Shown in pieces: positions 5,855 to 11,808 of a stretch of 15,848 nucleotides of DNA (position 1 is its first letter; every line of letters begins with the position of its first letter). The notes beneath the pieces were generated by a model. The model was not told the DNA's origin. It saw nothing but the letters and a program-made list of their open reading frames with translations, and made no database searches. Made by a program: the position numbers and the translations under genes. The stretch is from an uncultured Lacticaseibacillus sp. (GTDB lineage: Bacteria > Bacillota > Bacilli > Lactobacillales > Lactobacillaceae), in assembly GCA_934293835.1 (NCBI GenBank), contig CAKQZO010000023.1:1-15848 (forward strand), in the 5' to 3' direction.

Positions 5855-7231
5855 CTACGGCAAAGGAAATTGCTTGGCGAGATAGTCGCCGAAGACATCA
5901 CGCAAAAACCGCGGAAACAGCAAGTGATTCTCGCCGACGATCTCGATCGTCGGGAAAAACGGGATAAACAGGTAATGATCTAAGCCGGTCAGCGTGTATA
6001 TCTTGGTCAGCTCAAGCGGCTTGCCACAATACAAGACCTGCCGCTTCGGGGTCACGGTCAATTCTTGCCAGGCAAGCTCGCCGAAGATGCGCCCGCGAAA
6101 GCTCATCCCCACGAGGTGAAAATGCCGCAAAAATCGGCGATTCTTCTCGCCTTCCATGACCAAGCGCCACAGGTCCGCGCCGCGCAGCGTGATCGTCATC
6201 AGGTGCATCGCATGCGGTAACATCGCGTGCAGATCGGCCTTGGTGACAATGCCAGCTGCAAGCGGCTGTAAGAACAAGCCAGCACTCAGCATCGCCGCGC
6301 GCGTGCCCCCGGCTGCCGCGACGGCCTCGAGCCCTAACGTGAGTAGCGGTGATGGCCGATCATAGGCGATCGCAAACGTGTGCGGGATAGCGGCGACCGG
6401 CTGGGCGGCGAGTTCGGCAACCCCTTGTTGGCGCCAGGCAGCCGCTTGCGCCACCTCGTCTACCACCGGTGGCAAAGCTTCCCAGGCGGTTGTCTCCGCC
6501 TTGGTCGCTGTCAGGTGGTGCGCGTCGTCAAGCGTCAGCGTGATCTTGCCGACGTATTGGCCGTGCTTCCCTGCCGCGGTCAGCAGTGTCTTCTGGCACT
6601 GTTCTCCCGTTGGTAGCAGATGATGGGTGTGGCCGCCGACAATCACATCAATCTGAGGATAATGCGCCGCCAAATAGCGATCCGCAGGCAACCCGAGATG
6701 AGAGAGGCAGACCAAGACATCATAGGTCCCGCCGATTTCTTGCAACAAGTCCGGCAACACCGCTTCGACAGGCCGCACCTGCCAGCCGTTAGGCGCATAG
6801 GTCAGAAAATACGGCGCCGTAAAACCGATGATGGCCACCCGCGTCCCGTCATCGGCCTGGCGATAAACCACCGGCTTGGCCCAAGCCGGCCGCGTCCCAT
6901 CGGCTTCAAACAGATTCGCCAGCGCAACCGGGAACTGCGCGTTGGCATACAAGGCCTCTAGCGCCGCGTGACTGTTGCCCACGCCTTCGTTGTTGCCGAT
7001 CGTCACGGCATCATAACCCGCGGCGTTCAGCAACGCGACATTGAAATGTCCGGCTGTGGCCTCTGTGAGCGGATGCTCGCGGTCCATCGCATCCCCATCG
7101 TCAAGCATCAACACGGTCGCCCCGCGCGCAGTCAACGCGGCGCGCTGTTGCTTCAACCACTGCGCAATGCGCGGCCAGCGCTCGACATGCGAGTGCAGGT
7201 CGTTCGTATGCAGGATCACTAATTCTGCCAT
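5855..7231 (-). CDS. Cytoplasmic metallophosphatase/5'-nucleotidase (YunD-like)
   Basis: A 458-residue two-domain enzyme of the bifunctional metallophosphatase/5'-nucleotidase family. Domain one (about 1-215) has the calcineurin-like metal sites: HTNDLHSH at residues 8-15, DDGDAMD near 46, IGNNEGVG near 79, SHLG near 158 and GGHTHH near 180. Domain two (about 260-455) resembles the 5'-nucleotidase C-terminal substrate-binding fold. There is no signal peptide or cell-wall anchor, so it should act in the cytoplasm, unlike secreted UshA-type nucleotidases. The usual catalytic His of GNH(E/D) is Asn here (GNNE), as I recall for Firmicute YunD proteins. An ATG at 7231 gives MAELVILH; a TTG one codon earlier (7234) is possible. 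AAGGTGGGAG precedes both. A good promoter lies upstream. Confidence 0.9.
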   Translation of the reverse strand: MAELVILHTNDLHSHVERWPRIAQWLKQQRAALTARGATVLMLDDGDAMDREHPLTEATAGHFNVALLNAAGYDAVTIGNNEGVGNSHAALEALYANAQFPVALANLFEADGTRPAWAKPVVYRQADDGTRVAIIGFTAPYFLTYAPNGWQVRPVEAVLPDLLQEIGGTYDVLVCLSHLGLPADRYLAAHYPQIDVIVGGHTHHLLPTGEQCQKTLLTAAGKHGQYVGKITLTLDDAHHLTATKAETTAWEALPPVVDEVAQAAAWRQQGVAELAAQPVAAIPHTFAIAYDRPSPLLTLGLEAVAAAGGTRAAMLSAGLFLQPLAAGIVTKADLHAMLPHAMHLMTITLRGADLWRLVMEGEKNRRFLRHFHLVGMSFRGRIFGELAWQELTVTPKRQVLYCGKPLELTKIYTLTGLDHYLFIPFFPTIEIVGENHLLFPRFLRDVFGDYLAKQFPLP

Positions 7232-7254
7232 CAATCTCCCACCTTCCTAGCTTT

Positions 7255-7283
7255 ATAGTAAAGCGCAAGGCGGCATCTGACAA
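7255..7283 (-). promoter_or_regulatory. Sigma-A-type promoter of the yunD-yutD unit
   Basis: On the minus strand TTGTCA (7278-7283) is separated by 17 bases from TACTAT (7255-7260), close to TTGACA/TATAAT with ideal spacing. Transcription would begin near 7248, just ahead of the ribosome-binding site of the yunD-like gene. It lies directly downstream of the terminator at 7311-7343, so the unit starts afresh here. Confidence 0.65.
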
Positions 7284-7310
7284 CACAAGCACATACTCTT
7301 TACGCACACG

Positions 7311-7343
7311 CAAAAACAAGCAGCGGAATGCTGCTTGTTTTTG
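7311..7343 (-). terminator. Intrinsic terminator after the 80-residue gene
   Basis: Arms 7311-7324 and 7330-7343 form a perfect 14-base stem (CAAAAACAAGCAGC paired with its complement) around the loop GGAAT. The minus-strand reading ends the stem with a T5 run. It closes the leftward cluster that begins at 10371. Confidence 0.88.
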
Positions 7344-7349
7344 TGAGAT

Positions 7350-7592
7350 TCATGATGCTTGCACTAACGCTTCAAACCGCGAAGCGAACTGAGGCTGAGT
7401 GTCTGGCTGCAACAATGGCATCAACTGCGGCCAGAAGCTCAACCGAAAATACGCCGCCGAAAAGCCATGGCACTCCAGCTTGCGAAAGCCCAATGTGATC
7501 AACCCATTGACCTGACCGAGATTCGTCGGCTCGGTGCTGGCTAAGACATCGCGCCGCAGCGCCTGAAGCGCGTCGATATCGACTACTGCCAC
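7350..7592 (-). CDS. Hypothetical protein, 80 residues
   Basis: I do not recognise this protein. A GTG at 7592 lies seven bases after a strong GGAGG (7600-7604), and the frame stays open for 80 residues to a stop six bases before a terminator, so the gene is very likely real. The product is soluble, with no signal or membrane segment. It starts with a short helix-like ALQALRRDVLAS, has a middle block VNGLITLGFRKLECHGFSAA (residues ~29-48), and a Gln/Pro-rich end. It lies 46 bases after the metallophosphoesterase and shares its strand, so it may be the last gene of that cluster; a TTGATT (7644-7649) and TAAACT (7621-7626) with a 17-base spacer could instead give it a weak own promoter. Confidence 0.6.
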   Translation of the reverse strand: MAVVDIDALQALRRDVLASTEPTNLGQVNGLITLGFRKLECHGFSAAYFRLSFWPQLMPLLQPDTQPQFASRFEALVQAS

Positions 7593-7604
7593 GATACCAC
7601 CTCC

Positions 7605-7625
7605 AAACTGGTATAATGACAGTTT
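7605..7625. repeat. Inverted repeat ahead of the 80-residue gene
   Basis: AAACTG (7605-7610) and CAGTTT (7620-7625) are complementary arms with a nine-base spacer. On the minus strand the second arm abuts the GGAGG of the 80-residue gene, so the hairpin could influence its translation or act as an operator. The spacer holds a TATAAT on the plus strand, which has no gene to serve. Chance occurrence is possible. Confidence 0.35.
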
Positions 7626-7638
7626 ATCTAGAATTACA

Positions 7639-8256
7639 TTAAAAATCAATGTGAAATTGCTTATTTTCTAACATTTTTTGTTTGGCTGCAAAGAGCTCGT
7701 GAATCTCAGCCGCGTTCAGCGGACTCCCCCAAGGTAACGGGTGTGCCAGCAAGGCCCGCTCCGGCGCGTCGACGCCGACATTGATATTCTCGGCGATCGG
7801 CACGCTGTTGTGATGAATGTGACCGTGCAGGTTGAGCGTCTGCTTGGTGATGCCCAAGAGCAGTGGATAATGCGTCATGATGAATTGCGTGTGGTCGTCT
7901 TTGATGATCGTGCCGACCGCATGAAAGCTGAACTTGGCTTGGCCATGCCAACCAGGATCGTGGCGCGTCAGATACTTGAACAGTTGCTGATAGTCATGAT
8001 TGCCCTTGATGAAGGCGATCCGGCCGTTAAGCTGCGTCAAGATCGCCAACACCATCTCGTCAGTAGGCACGGCTTCTGGATTCATGGCAATATCGCCGAG
8101 GTGATACACCACATCGTTGTCGTCGACCCGCGCATTCCACGCAGTCACCATCGCGGCATTCATCGCGGCGACCGTCGGAAACAGGCGCGGCGCAAAATCG
8201 TTGTCCCCCAGTAAATCCTGGTGAAAGAAGTGGGTGTCTGCAATAAAAAAGTTCAT
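7639..8256 (-). CDS. Calcineurin-like metallophosphoesterase (COG4186-like)
   Basis: A 205-residue cytoplasmic phosphoesterase. The metal-binding motifs are present in order: IADTHFFH at residues ~5-12, HLGDIAM near 52-58, KGNHD near 83-87, THYPLLL near 124 and NLHGHIHHN near 139-147. The two-domain cap seen in larger family members is missing, and the last ~45 residues are a variable tail. Substrate is unknown; relatives cleave phosphodiesters or phosphomonoesters. The ATG at 8256 overlaps the stop of the yibF-like gene as ATGA, and AAGGAGG is five bases upstream, inside yibF. That coupling places it as the fourth gene of the orf104-yibE-yibF cluster. A longer frame upstream of this ATG lies entirely within yibF and is not used. 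Confidence 0.88.
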   Translation of the reverse strand: MNFFIADTHFFHQDLLGDNDFAPRLFPTVAAMNAAMVTAWNARVDDNDVVYHLGDIAMNPEAVPTDEMVLAILTQLNGRIAFIKGNHDYQQLFKYLTRHDPGWHGQAKFSFHAVGTIIKDDHTQFIMTHYPLLLGITKQTLNLHGHIHHNSVPIAENINVGVDAPERALLAHPLPWGSPLNAAEIHELFAAKQKMLENKQFHIDF

Positions 8257-8993
8257 AATTGCCTCCTTACGGCTGCCTGCCGCCGCGCGACGACCCACAG
8301 CGTCACCGGCACGGTCAAGGCGACTGCGAGCACGGAAAACAAGACTTGAATCAGCTCCCCGACAAAGATCTGATTGTTCAGGATCTGCCACAGCGGATAC
8401 TTAAGCTGCGTAAACCAGATGAACAGCGCCGAAAAGCCCCCGAAGAAGCCGAAGAACAAGGTGTTCAGCGCTGTCCCGATGATCGTTGTCTCGATCTGGC
8501 GCAGTCCCGCCGGGGTGGCCGCCTCACCAAGCTCGATCACCCCTGCGGCCACCGCACAAGCCGCCTCGGCGATCGCACCCAGCGTGCCTAACAACCCCGT
8601 GGCGATCAGTACCTGTTCGAAGGAAACGCCGATATAAACGGAGAAGCCTTCCAGCGTCTCCGAGTCTTCCGGCCCAAAGCCGGCGGTGGCGGACAGCTTC
8701 ACCCCGATGACCACCACCACTAACACCCCGAGCATCACAAGCAATGAGGCCACAAACGCCGGCCCGGCAACCGCATTCTGATCGGTGCCCATGAAGATGG
8801 TCGTGGCCAAGACCGCCAAGCCGATCACCACCGCCACGGCCACTGGATTGAAGCCGCCGGCCATCAAGACCACCGCTGTGATCATCAACAGCGTGTTCAG
8901 CATCAAGGCGAGAAAGTTCCTCAGCCCTTGACGCCCGCCGACAAGCAGCATCAACCCCAACAAGGCCAACGCCAATGCCATGATCGTACTCAT
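8253..8993 (-). CDS. YibE/F-like membrane protein (second subunit)
   Basis: A 246-residue integral membrane protein with about seven hydrophobic segments and almost no soluble part. Together with the preceding gene it makes the YibE/YibF pair annotated in lactobacilli and lactococci as YibE/F-like proteins; this shorter, membrane-only member corresponds to YibF. A conserved polar block, GFSVYIGVSFEQVLIATG then GTLGAIAEAACAVAAGVIEL near residues 115-155, parallels the GSLGAVLDESSDIAVAIL block of the partner and may be a shared functional site. The ATG at 8993 overlaps the partner's stop as ATGA, with AAGGGAGG eight bases upstream. Function is not established; a transport role is often suggested but is not shown by the sequence. 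Confidence 0.85.
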   Translation of the reverse strand: MSTIMALALALLGLMLLVGGRQGLRNFLALMLNTLLMITAVVLMAGGFNPVAVAVVIGLAVLATTIFMGTDQNAVAGPAFVASLLVMLGVLVVVVIGVKLSATAGFGPEDSETLEGFSVYIGVSFEQVLIATGLLGTLGAIAEAACAVAAGVIELGEAATPAGLRQIETTIIGTALNTLFFGFFGGFSALFIWFTQLKYPLWQILNNQIFVGELIQVLFSVLAVALTVPVTLWVVARRQAAVRRQL

Positions 8994-10060
8994 CCTTGTC
9001 GCCTCCCTTGCCACCACGCGACCCCAGCGGCCAACCCACTGGTCAAAGGAATCGCCAAGACGATCCCGAAGGCCGAAATCAGCGATTGGGCAAAGCCCAG
9101 TCCCATCACCCAAGACACGGTGGTGCTGATCGCATTACCGTTGCGTAGCCACAACACCGCCTCGGCGAAGGTCTCCGCGATGAAGATCATGAACAACACG
9201 GCGATCAGCGGTCCCATGACGTTGCGGCCGATTGCAAGGCCCGCCTGCATGCGGGCCTTGGCCCCAGAGTGAAGCTGCAGAATCGCAACGGCAATATCGG
9301 AGCTTTCATCGAGCACCGCCCCGAGCGAGCCGATGATGATCTGGACAAAAAACAGTAGCTGCGGCGCTTGGGTGACATACTTCACCGTTTCGAGATGCAG
9401 GTCCTTGTAGCCGGTGACCACAAAAATGGCGTACCCGAGCGCCACACCAAGGCCGGTCGCCAGAATCGTGGCAAGGCTGACGACCACCGCTAAGGGCTTG
9501 AACCCGACGACAAAAAGCGTGGTAATCACAGCAAATAGCACGGCCACCCCAGCAAACAGCGCAAAGGCCAGCACTTGATGGCTAGCGATTTCGACATGCA
9601 ACGCCAAGACGAACACGACCGCATTGGCGGCGATCGACATCAGCGTCAACCACAGGTGCTTGCGCATGATCAGCCCCAACAAGACGACGGTCGCCGCCAG
9701 CAAACCGAACAACACCCCATCGCGCTTGATGTTGGTGATCGTATAATGACCGGCACTGTTCTTAGTCAAGAAGACCTGCGTGCCCACACCGATGCGTGTA
9801 TCTTCAGCGCCGCTTCGCGAATAGGTGTTGTGTAACGTCAACTGCCGCCCACGCGCCTTCGTGTTCACCAAGACTGCCTTGAGCTTCTGGGTGACCAATC
9901 GGTCGTGGTTATCAAAATTATCGACCTGCGGGGTTTGCTTCGTGACGATTGTCGCCTGAATACGGGCCAGTGGCTGGGTGTACAACGGCGCGGAAAATTG
10001 CATCCCCACCCACACCACGACGAAGGCCAGAAGCGGCAGGAACCACTTGAGCGCCTTCAT
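8990..10060 (-). CDS. YibE/F family membrane protein (first subunit)
   Basis: A 356-residue protein with an N-terminal membrane segment (residues ~5-25), an extracytoplasmic beta-rich region of about 90 residues (~30-118), and then about seven to eight membrane segments. The region GSLGAVLDESSDIAVAIL (~242-259) contains the acidic DES typical of YibE/F, followed by GRNVMGPLIAVLFMIFIAE. The fold of the outer domain resembles small barrel domains, but I cannot name it. The ATG at 10060 overlaps the stop of orf104 as ATGA and has no clear ribosome-binding site of its own, so its translation probably depends on orf104. Function of the family is unknown. Confidence 0.88.
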   Translation of the reverse strand: MKALKWFLPLLAFVVVWVGMQFSAPLYTQPLARIQATIVTKQTPQVDNFDNHDRLVTQKLKAVLVNTKARGRQLTLHNTYSRSGAEDTRIGVGTQVFLTKNSAGHYTITNIKRDGVLFGLLAATVVLLGLIMRKHLWLTLMSIAANAVVFVLALHVEIASHQVLAFALFAGVAVLFAVITTLFVVGFKPLAVVVSLATILATGLGVALGYAIFVVTGYKDLHLETVKYVTQAPQLLFFVQIIIGSLGAVLDESSDIAVAILQLHSGAKARMQAGLAIGRNVMGPLIAVLFMIFIAETFAEAVLWLRNGNAISTTVSWVMGLGFAQSLISAFGIVLAIPLTSGLAAGVAWWQGRRQG

Positions 10061-10371
10061 CCGATGTGATTCTGGCTCAGAATCTCTTCATACGCCGTCT
10101 TGACTGGGCCTTCGGGTTTCTCCCAGACCTCCCAGGTCGTCAGTTCAACTGGGGGAATCGAATAATGCTCATTAATGTAGGTTTCGTATTTACGCACCGC
10201 GTTAGACCGAGGGATGTTCAGCTGAATGATGCGCACCGACTTAATCAAGTGCTCCAGCGCGGCCTTTTCCGCCCGGCCATTCATCAAGATGTTCCCTAAC
10301 TCAAAGTAGCGGGTGCCGTCGTTCAAGGTGATTTCTTGAACCAGATCAAACACCAATTTCTCTTCACTCAC
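10057..10371 (-). CDS. Hypothetical protein, 104 residues, first gene of the yibEF cluster
   Basis: I do not recognise this family. The GTG at 10371 is seven bases after GGGAGG (10379-10384), giving a product that begins MSEEKLVFDLVQEI; the longer frame to 10413 would skip this site. It is soluble, acidic at both ends, with a probable beta hairpin (ITLNDGTRYFELGNILMNG, residues ~14-32), a helix (EKAALEHLIKSVRIIQL), and a Trp/Glu-rich tail (TTWEVWEKPEG). There is no signal peptide, so it should be cytoplasmic. Its stop overlaps the yibE start (ATGA), and yibE lacks a good ribosome-binding site, so the two are translationally coupled. A cytoplasmic partner or regulator of the YibE/F membrane complex is one reading, by context only. 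Confidence 0.75.
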   Translation of the reverse strand: MSEEKLVFDLVQEITLNDGTRYFELGNILMNGRAEKAALEHLIKSVRIIQLNIPRSNAVRKYETYINEHYSIPPVELTTWEVWEKPEGPVKTAYEEILSQNHIG

Positions 10372-10405
10372 GAGTGTACCTCCCATGGATTTCGTGCTAT
10401 CGTCA

Positions 10406-10423
10406 ATAGGCAAAGGAGCCTAT
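10406..10423 (+). promoter_or_regulatory. Ribosome-binding-site hairpin of the glycerophosphodiesterase gene
   Basis: ATAGGC (10406-10411) and GCCTAT (10418-10423) are perfect complementary arms around AAAGGA, so most of the AAAGGAG ribosome-binding site forms the loop, one base before the ATG. This could moderate translation. It falls in a 53-base gap between divergent genes in which I see no convincing -35/-10 pair for either direction. Confidence 0.4.
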
Positions 10424-10424
10424 T

Positions 10425-11762
10425 ATGTTTAAAAGCTTGATCATCACCGTCTGGTGCGCCTTATACCTCGGCTTGTGCGGCTTTGTCGTTGTCGGCCACC
10501 GTGGCGACCCGCTCACCTATCCCGAGCAAACCTACCAAAGTGATAATGCCGCATTTGCCGCAGGCGCCAACTACGTCGAGTTAGACCTACAAGAGTCCAA
10601 AGACGGGGTCTTAGTCATCCAACACGATCCGACGCTGACGCGAACGACCGGTAGCGATGTGACGATCGCCAGTTCCAATTTTGCTCAAATCCAGCAATAT
10701 CATACCAAAAATGGCGAACCAATACACAGCCTCGCGGAACTCTTCACACATTATCAACATTCCGATACCAAATTTCTGATCGAAACCAAGATCGAAAAAG
10801 GGGTGCCACATCCCCAACTCGAGAAGAAGCTGGCCGCGCTCGTCACGCAATACCACATGCAACGACGCGTGATGTTCCACTCCTTCTCCTTGAAGTCGCT
10901 GAAGCGGCTGCAAAAGCTGTTGCCCGATGTCCCGCGCATCTTCATCGTCGGCTCGCTGCACCGCATCACCTTCGCGGTTTTCCCGTATGTCACCGGCATC
11001 AACATCTCCAGCAACCTGGTCACTGCCAAATTGGTCTCTGATCTCCACCACATCGGTCAAAAAGTCTATGTCTGGGATGAGATGAACGAGAATCGCCACA
11101 AGTGGCGCTGGTTAGCCAACATTCCGATCGACGGAGTCGTCACCAACTACCCGCATCTCGCCTACGAATACCAGGCCTTAACCAAAGACGCCCAAAGCCA
11201 CCCGCTCGCCACCCTGGCCACCAATTCAAGTACGCAGAAGCTGGCCGTGTACATGAATCCCTACCTACCGACGACCCGCAAAGAACAGGTGCCGCCTGGC
11301 GCCACCTTCACCGTGTTGAAGGCCGTGACTTCGGAGCATCAGACCTACTATCAGATCGGTGAGAACGCCTTCGTCACCAACACGACCGTCAACCTCTCGC
11401 CGCTGGCAGGCTGGGCCAACTTACTGGTCGCCCAGCAAGCCACCATCGCCCCCACCCACGGGTGGCGAATCGGCCTAAGAGCCGCTCCGAACGCGGCAAG
11501 TGCCCGTTGCGGCTGGGCCCAGCGCGACACCCGCGCCCAGATTCAGGCGGTCAAGATTCAAGGCCATCAGGTCTGGTGTCGCCTCGCCACCGGCTGGGTG
11601 CAGGCGCAACAGCTACGCCTCGATCCAGACCTGAGTCACGCCACCACCTGGCTGCAACAATTCAACCAAGTTCAGGCACTCACCCGGCCGAAACTCGGAC
11701 TCGGCCAGATGCCTGGTCGCGTTGGGCTGAATCTCGAGACGCTTGGCATGACACTGCCATGA
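10425..11762 (+). CDS. Membrane-anchored glycerophosphodiester phosphodiesterase with SH3/SLAP-like tail
   Basis: A 445-residue exported enzyme. Residues ~4-23 form an uncleaved-looking membrane anchor or signal. The GDPD domain (~21-255) keeps the catalytic and metal residues: HRGD (His25, Arg26), ELD (Glu52, Asp54), QHDPTLTRTT (His67), IETK near 122, FHSFS near 150 and VWDEMNE near 215. PENT of most family members is PEQT here. It would hydrolyse glycerophosphodiesters, from deacylated lipids or teichoic acid, at the outer membrane face. Residues ~270-330 (KLAVYMNPYLPT onward) and ~352-405 (two Trp-rich beta segments) look like SLAP/SH3-type wall-binding modules. AAAGGAG, six bases before the ATG, lies in a hairpin loop. 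pepV follows after 46 bases. Confidence 0.88.
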   Translation: MFKSLIITVWCALYLGLCGFVVVGHRGDPLTYPEQTYQSDNAAFAAGANYVELDLQESKDGVLVIQHDPTLTRTTGSDVTIASSNFAQIQQYHTKNGEPIHSLAELFTHYQHSDTKFLIETKIEKGVPHPQLEKKLAALVTQYHMQRRVMFHSFSLKSLKRLQKLLPDVPRIFIVGSLHRITFAVFPYVTGINISSNLVTAKLVSDLHHIGQKVYVWDEMNENRHKWRWLANIPIDGVVTNYPHLAYEYQALTKDAQSHPLATLATNSSTQKLAVYMNPYLPTTRKEQVPPGATFTVLKAVTSEHQTYYQIGENAFVTNTTVNLSPLAGWANLLVAQQATIAPTHGWRIGLRAAPNAASARCGWAQRDTRAQIQAVKIQGHQVWCRLATGWVQAQQLRLDPDLSHATTWLQQFNQVQALTRPKLGLGQMPGRVGLNLETLGMTLP

Positions 11763-11808
11763 GCATGTGCTACGCTTAAAGCAATCTGATAATAAAGGCG
11801 GGATCATT

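Noticed and set aside
7612..7617. A plus-strand TATAAT between the phosphoesterase and the 80-residue gene.
   Set aside because: No plus-strand gene follows and the hexamer 17 bases upstream (CCACGA) is no -35 box; it is most likely incidental to the inverted repeat there.
8257..8391. A 45-residue N-terminal extension of the metallophosphoesterase.
   Set aside because: It lies wholly inside yibF, is Arg-rich shadow translation, and the ATG at 8256 has AAGGAGG five bases upstream with an ATGA overlap.
8524..9039. Long alternative open frames opposite to or shifted from yibE, yibF, yunD and pepV.
   Set aside because: GC-rich genes create long shadow frames; these lack ribosome-binding sites, have odd Arg/Gly/His-rich composition and overlap well-recognised genes completely.
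8994..9113. A 40-residue extension of the YibF-like protein.
   Set aside because: It is shadow translation inside yibE; the ATG at 8993 has AAGGGAGG and overlaps the yibE stop.
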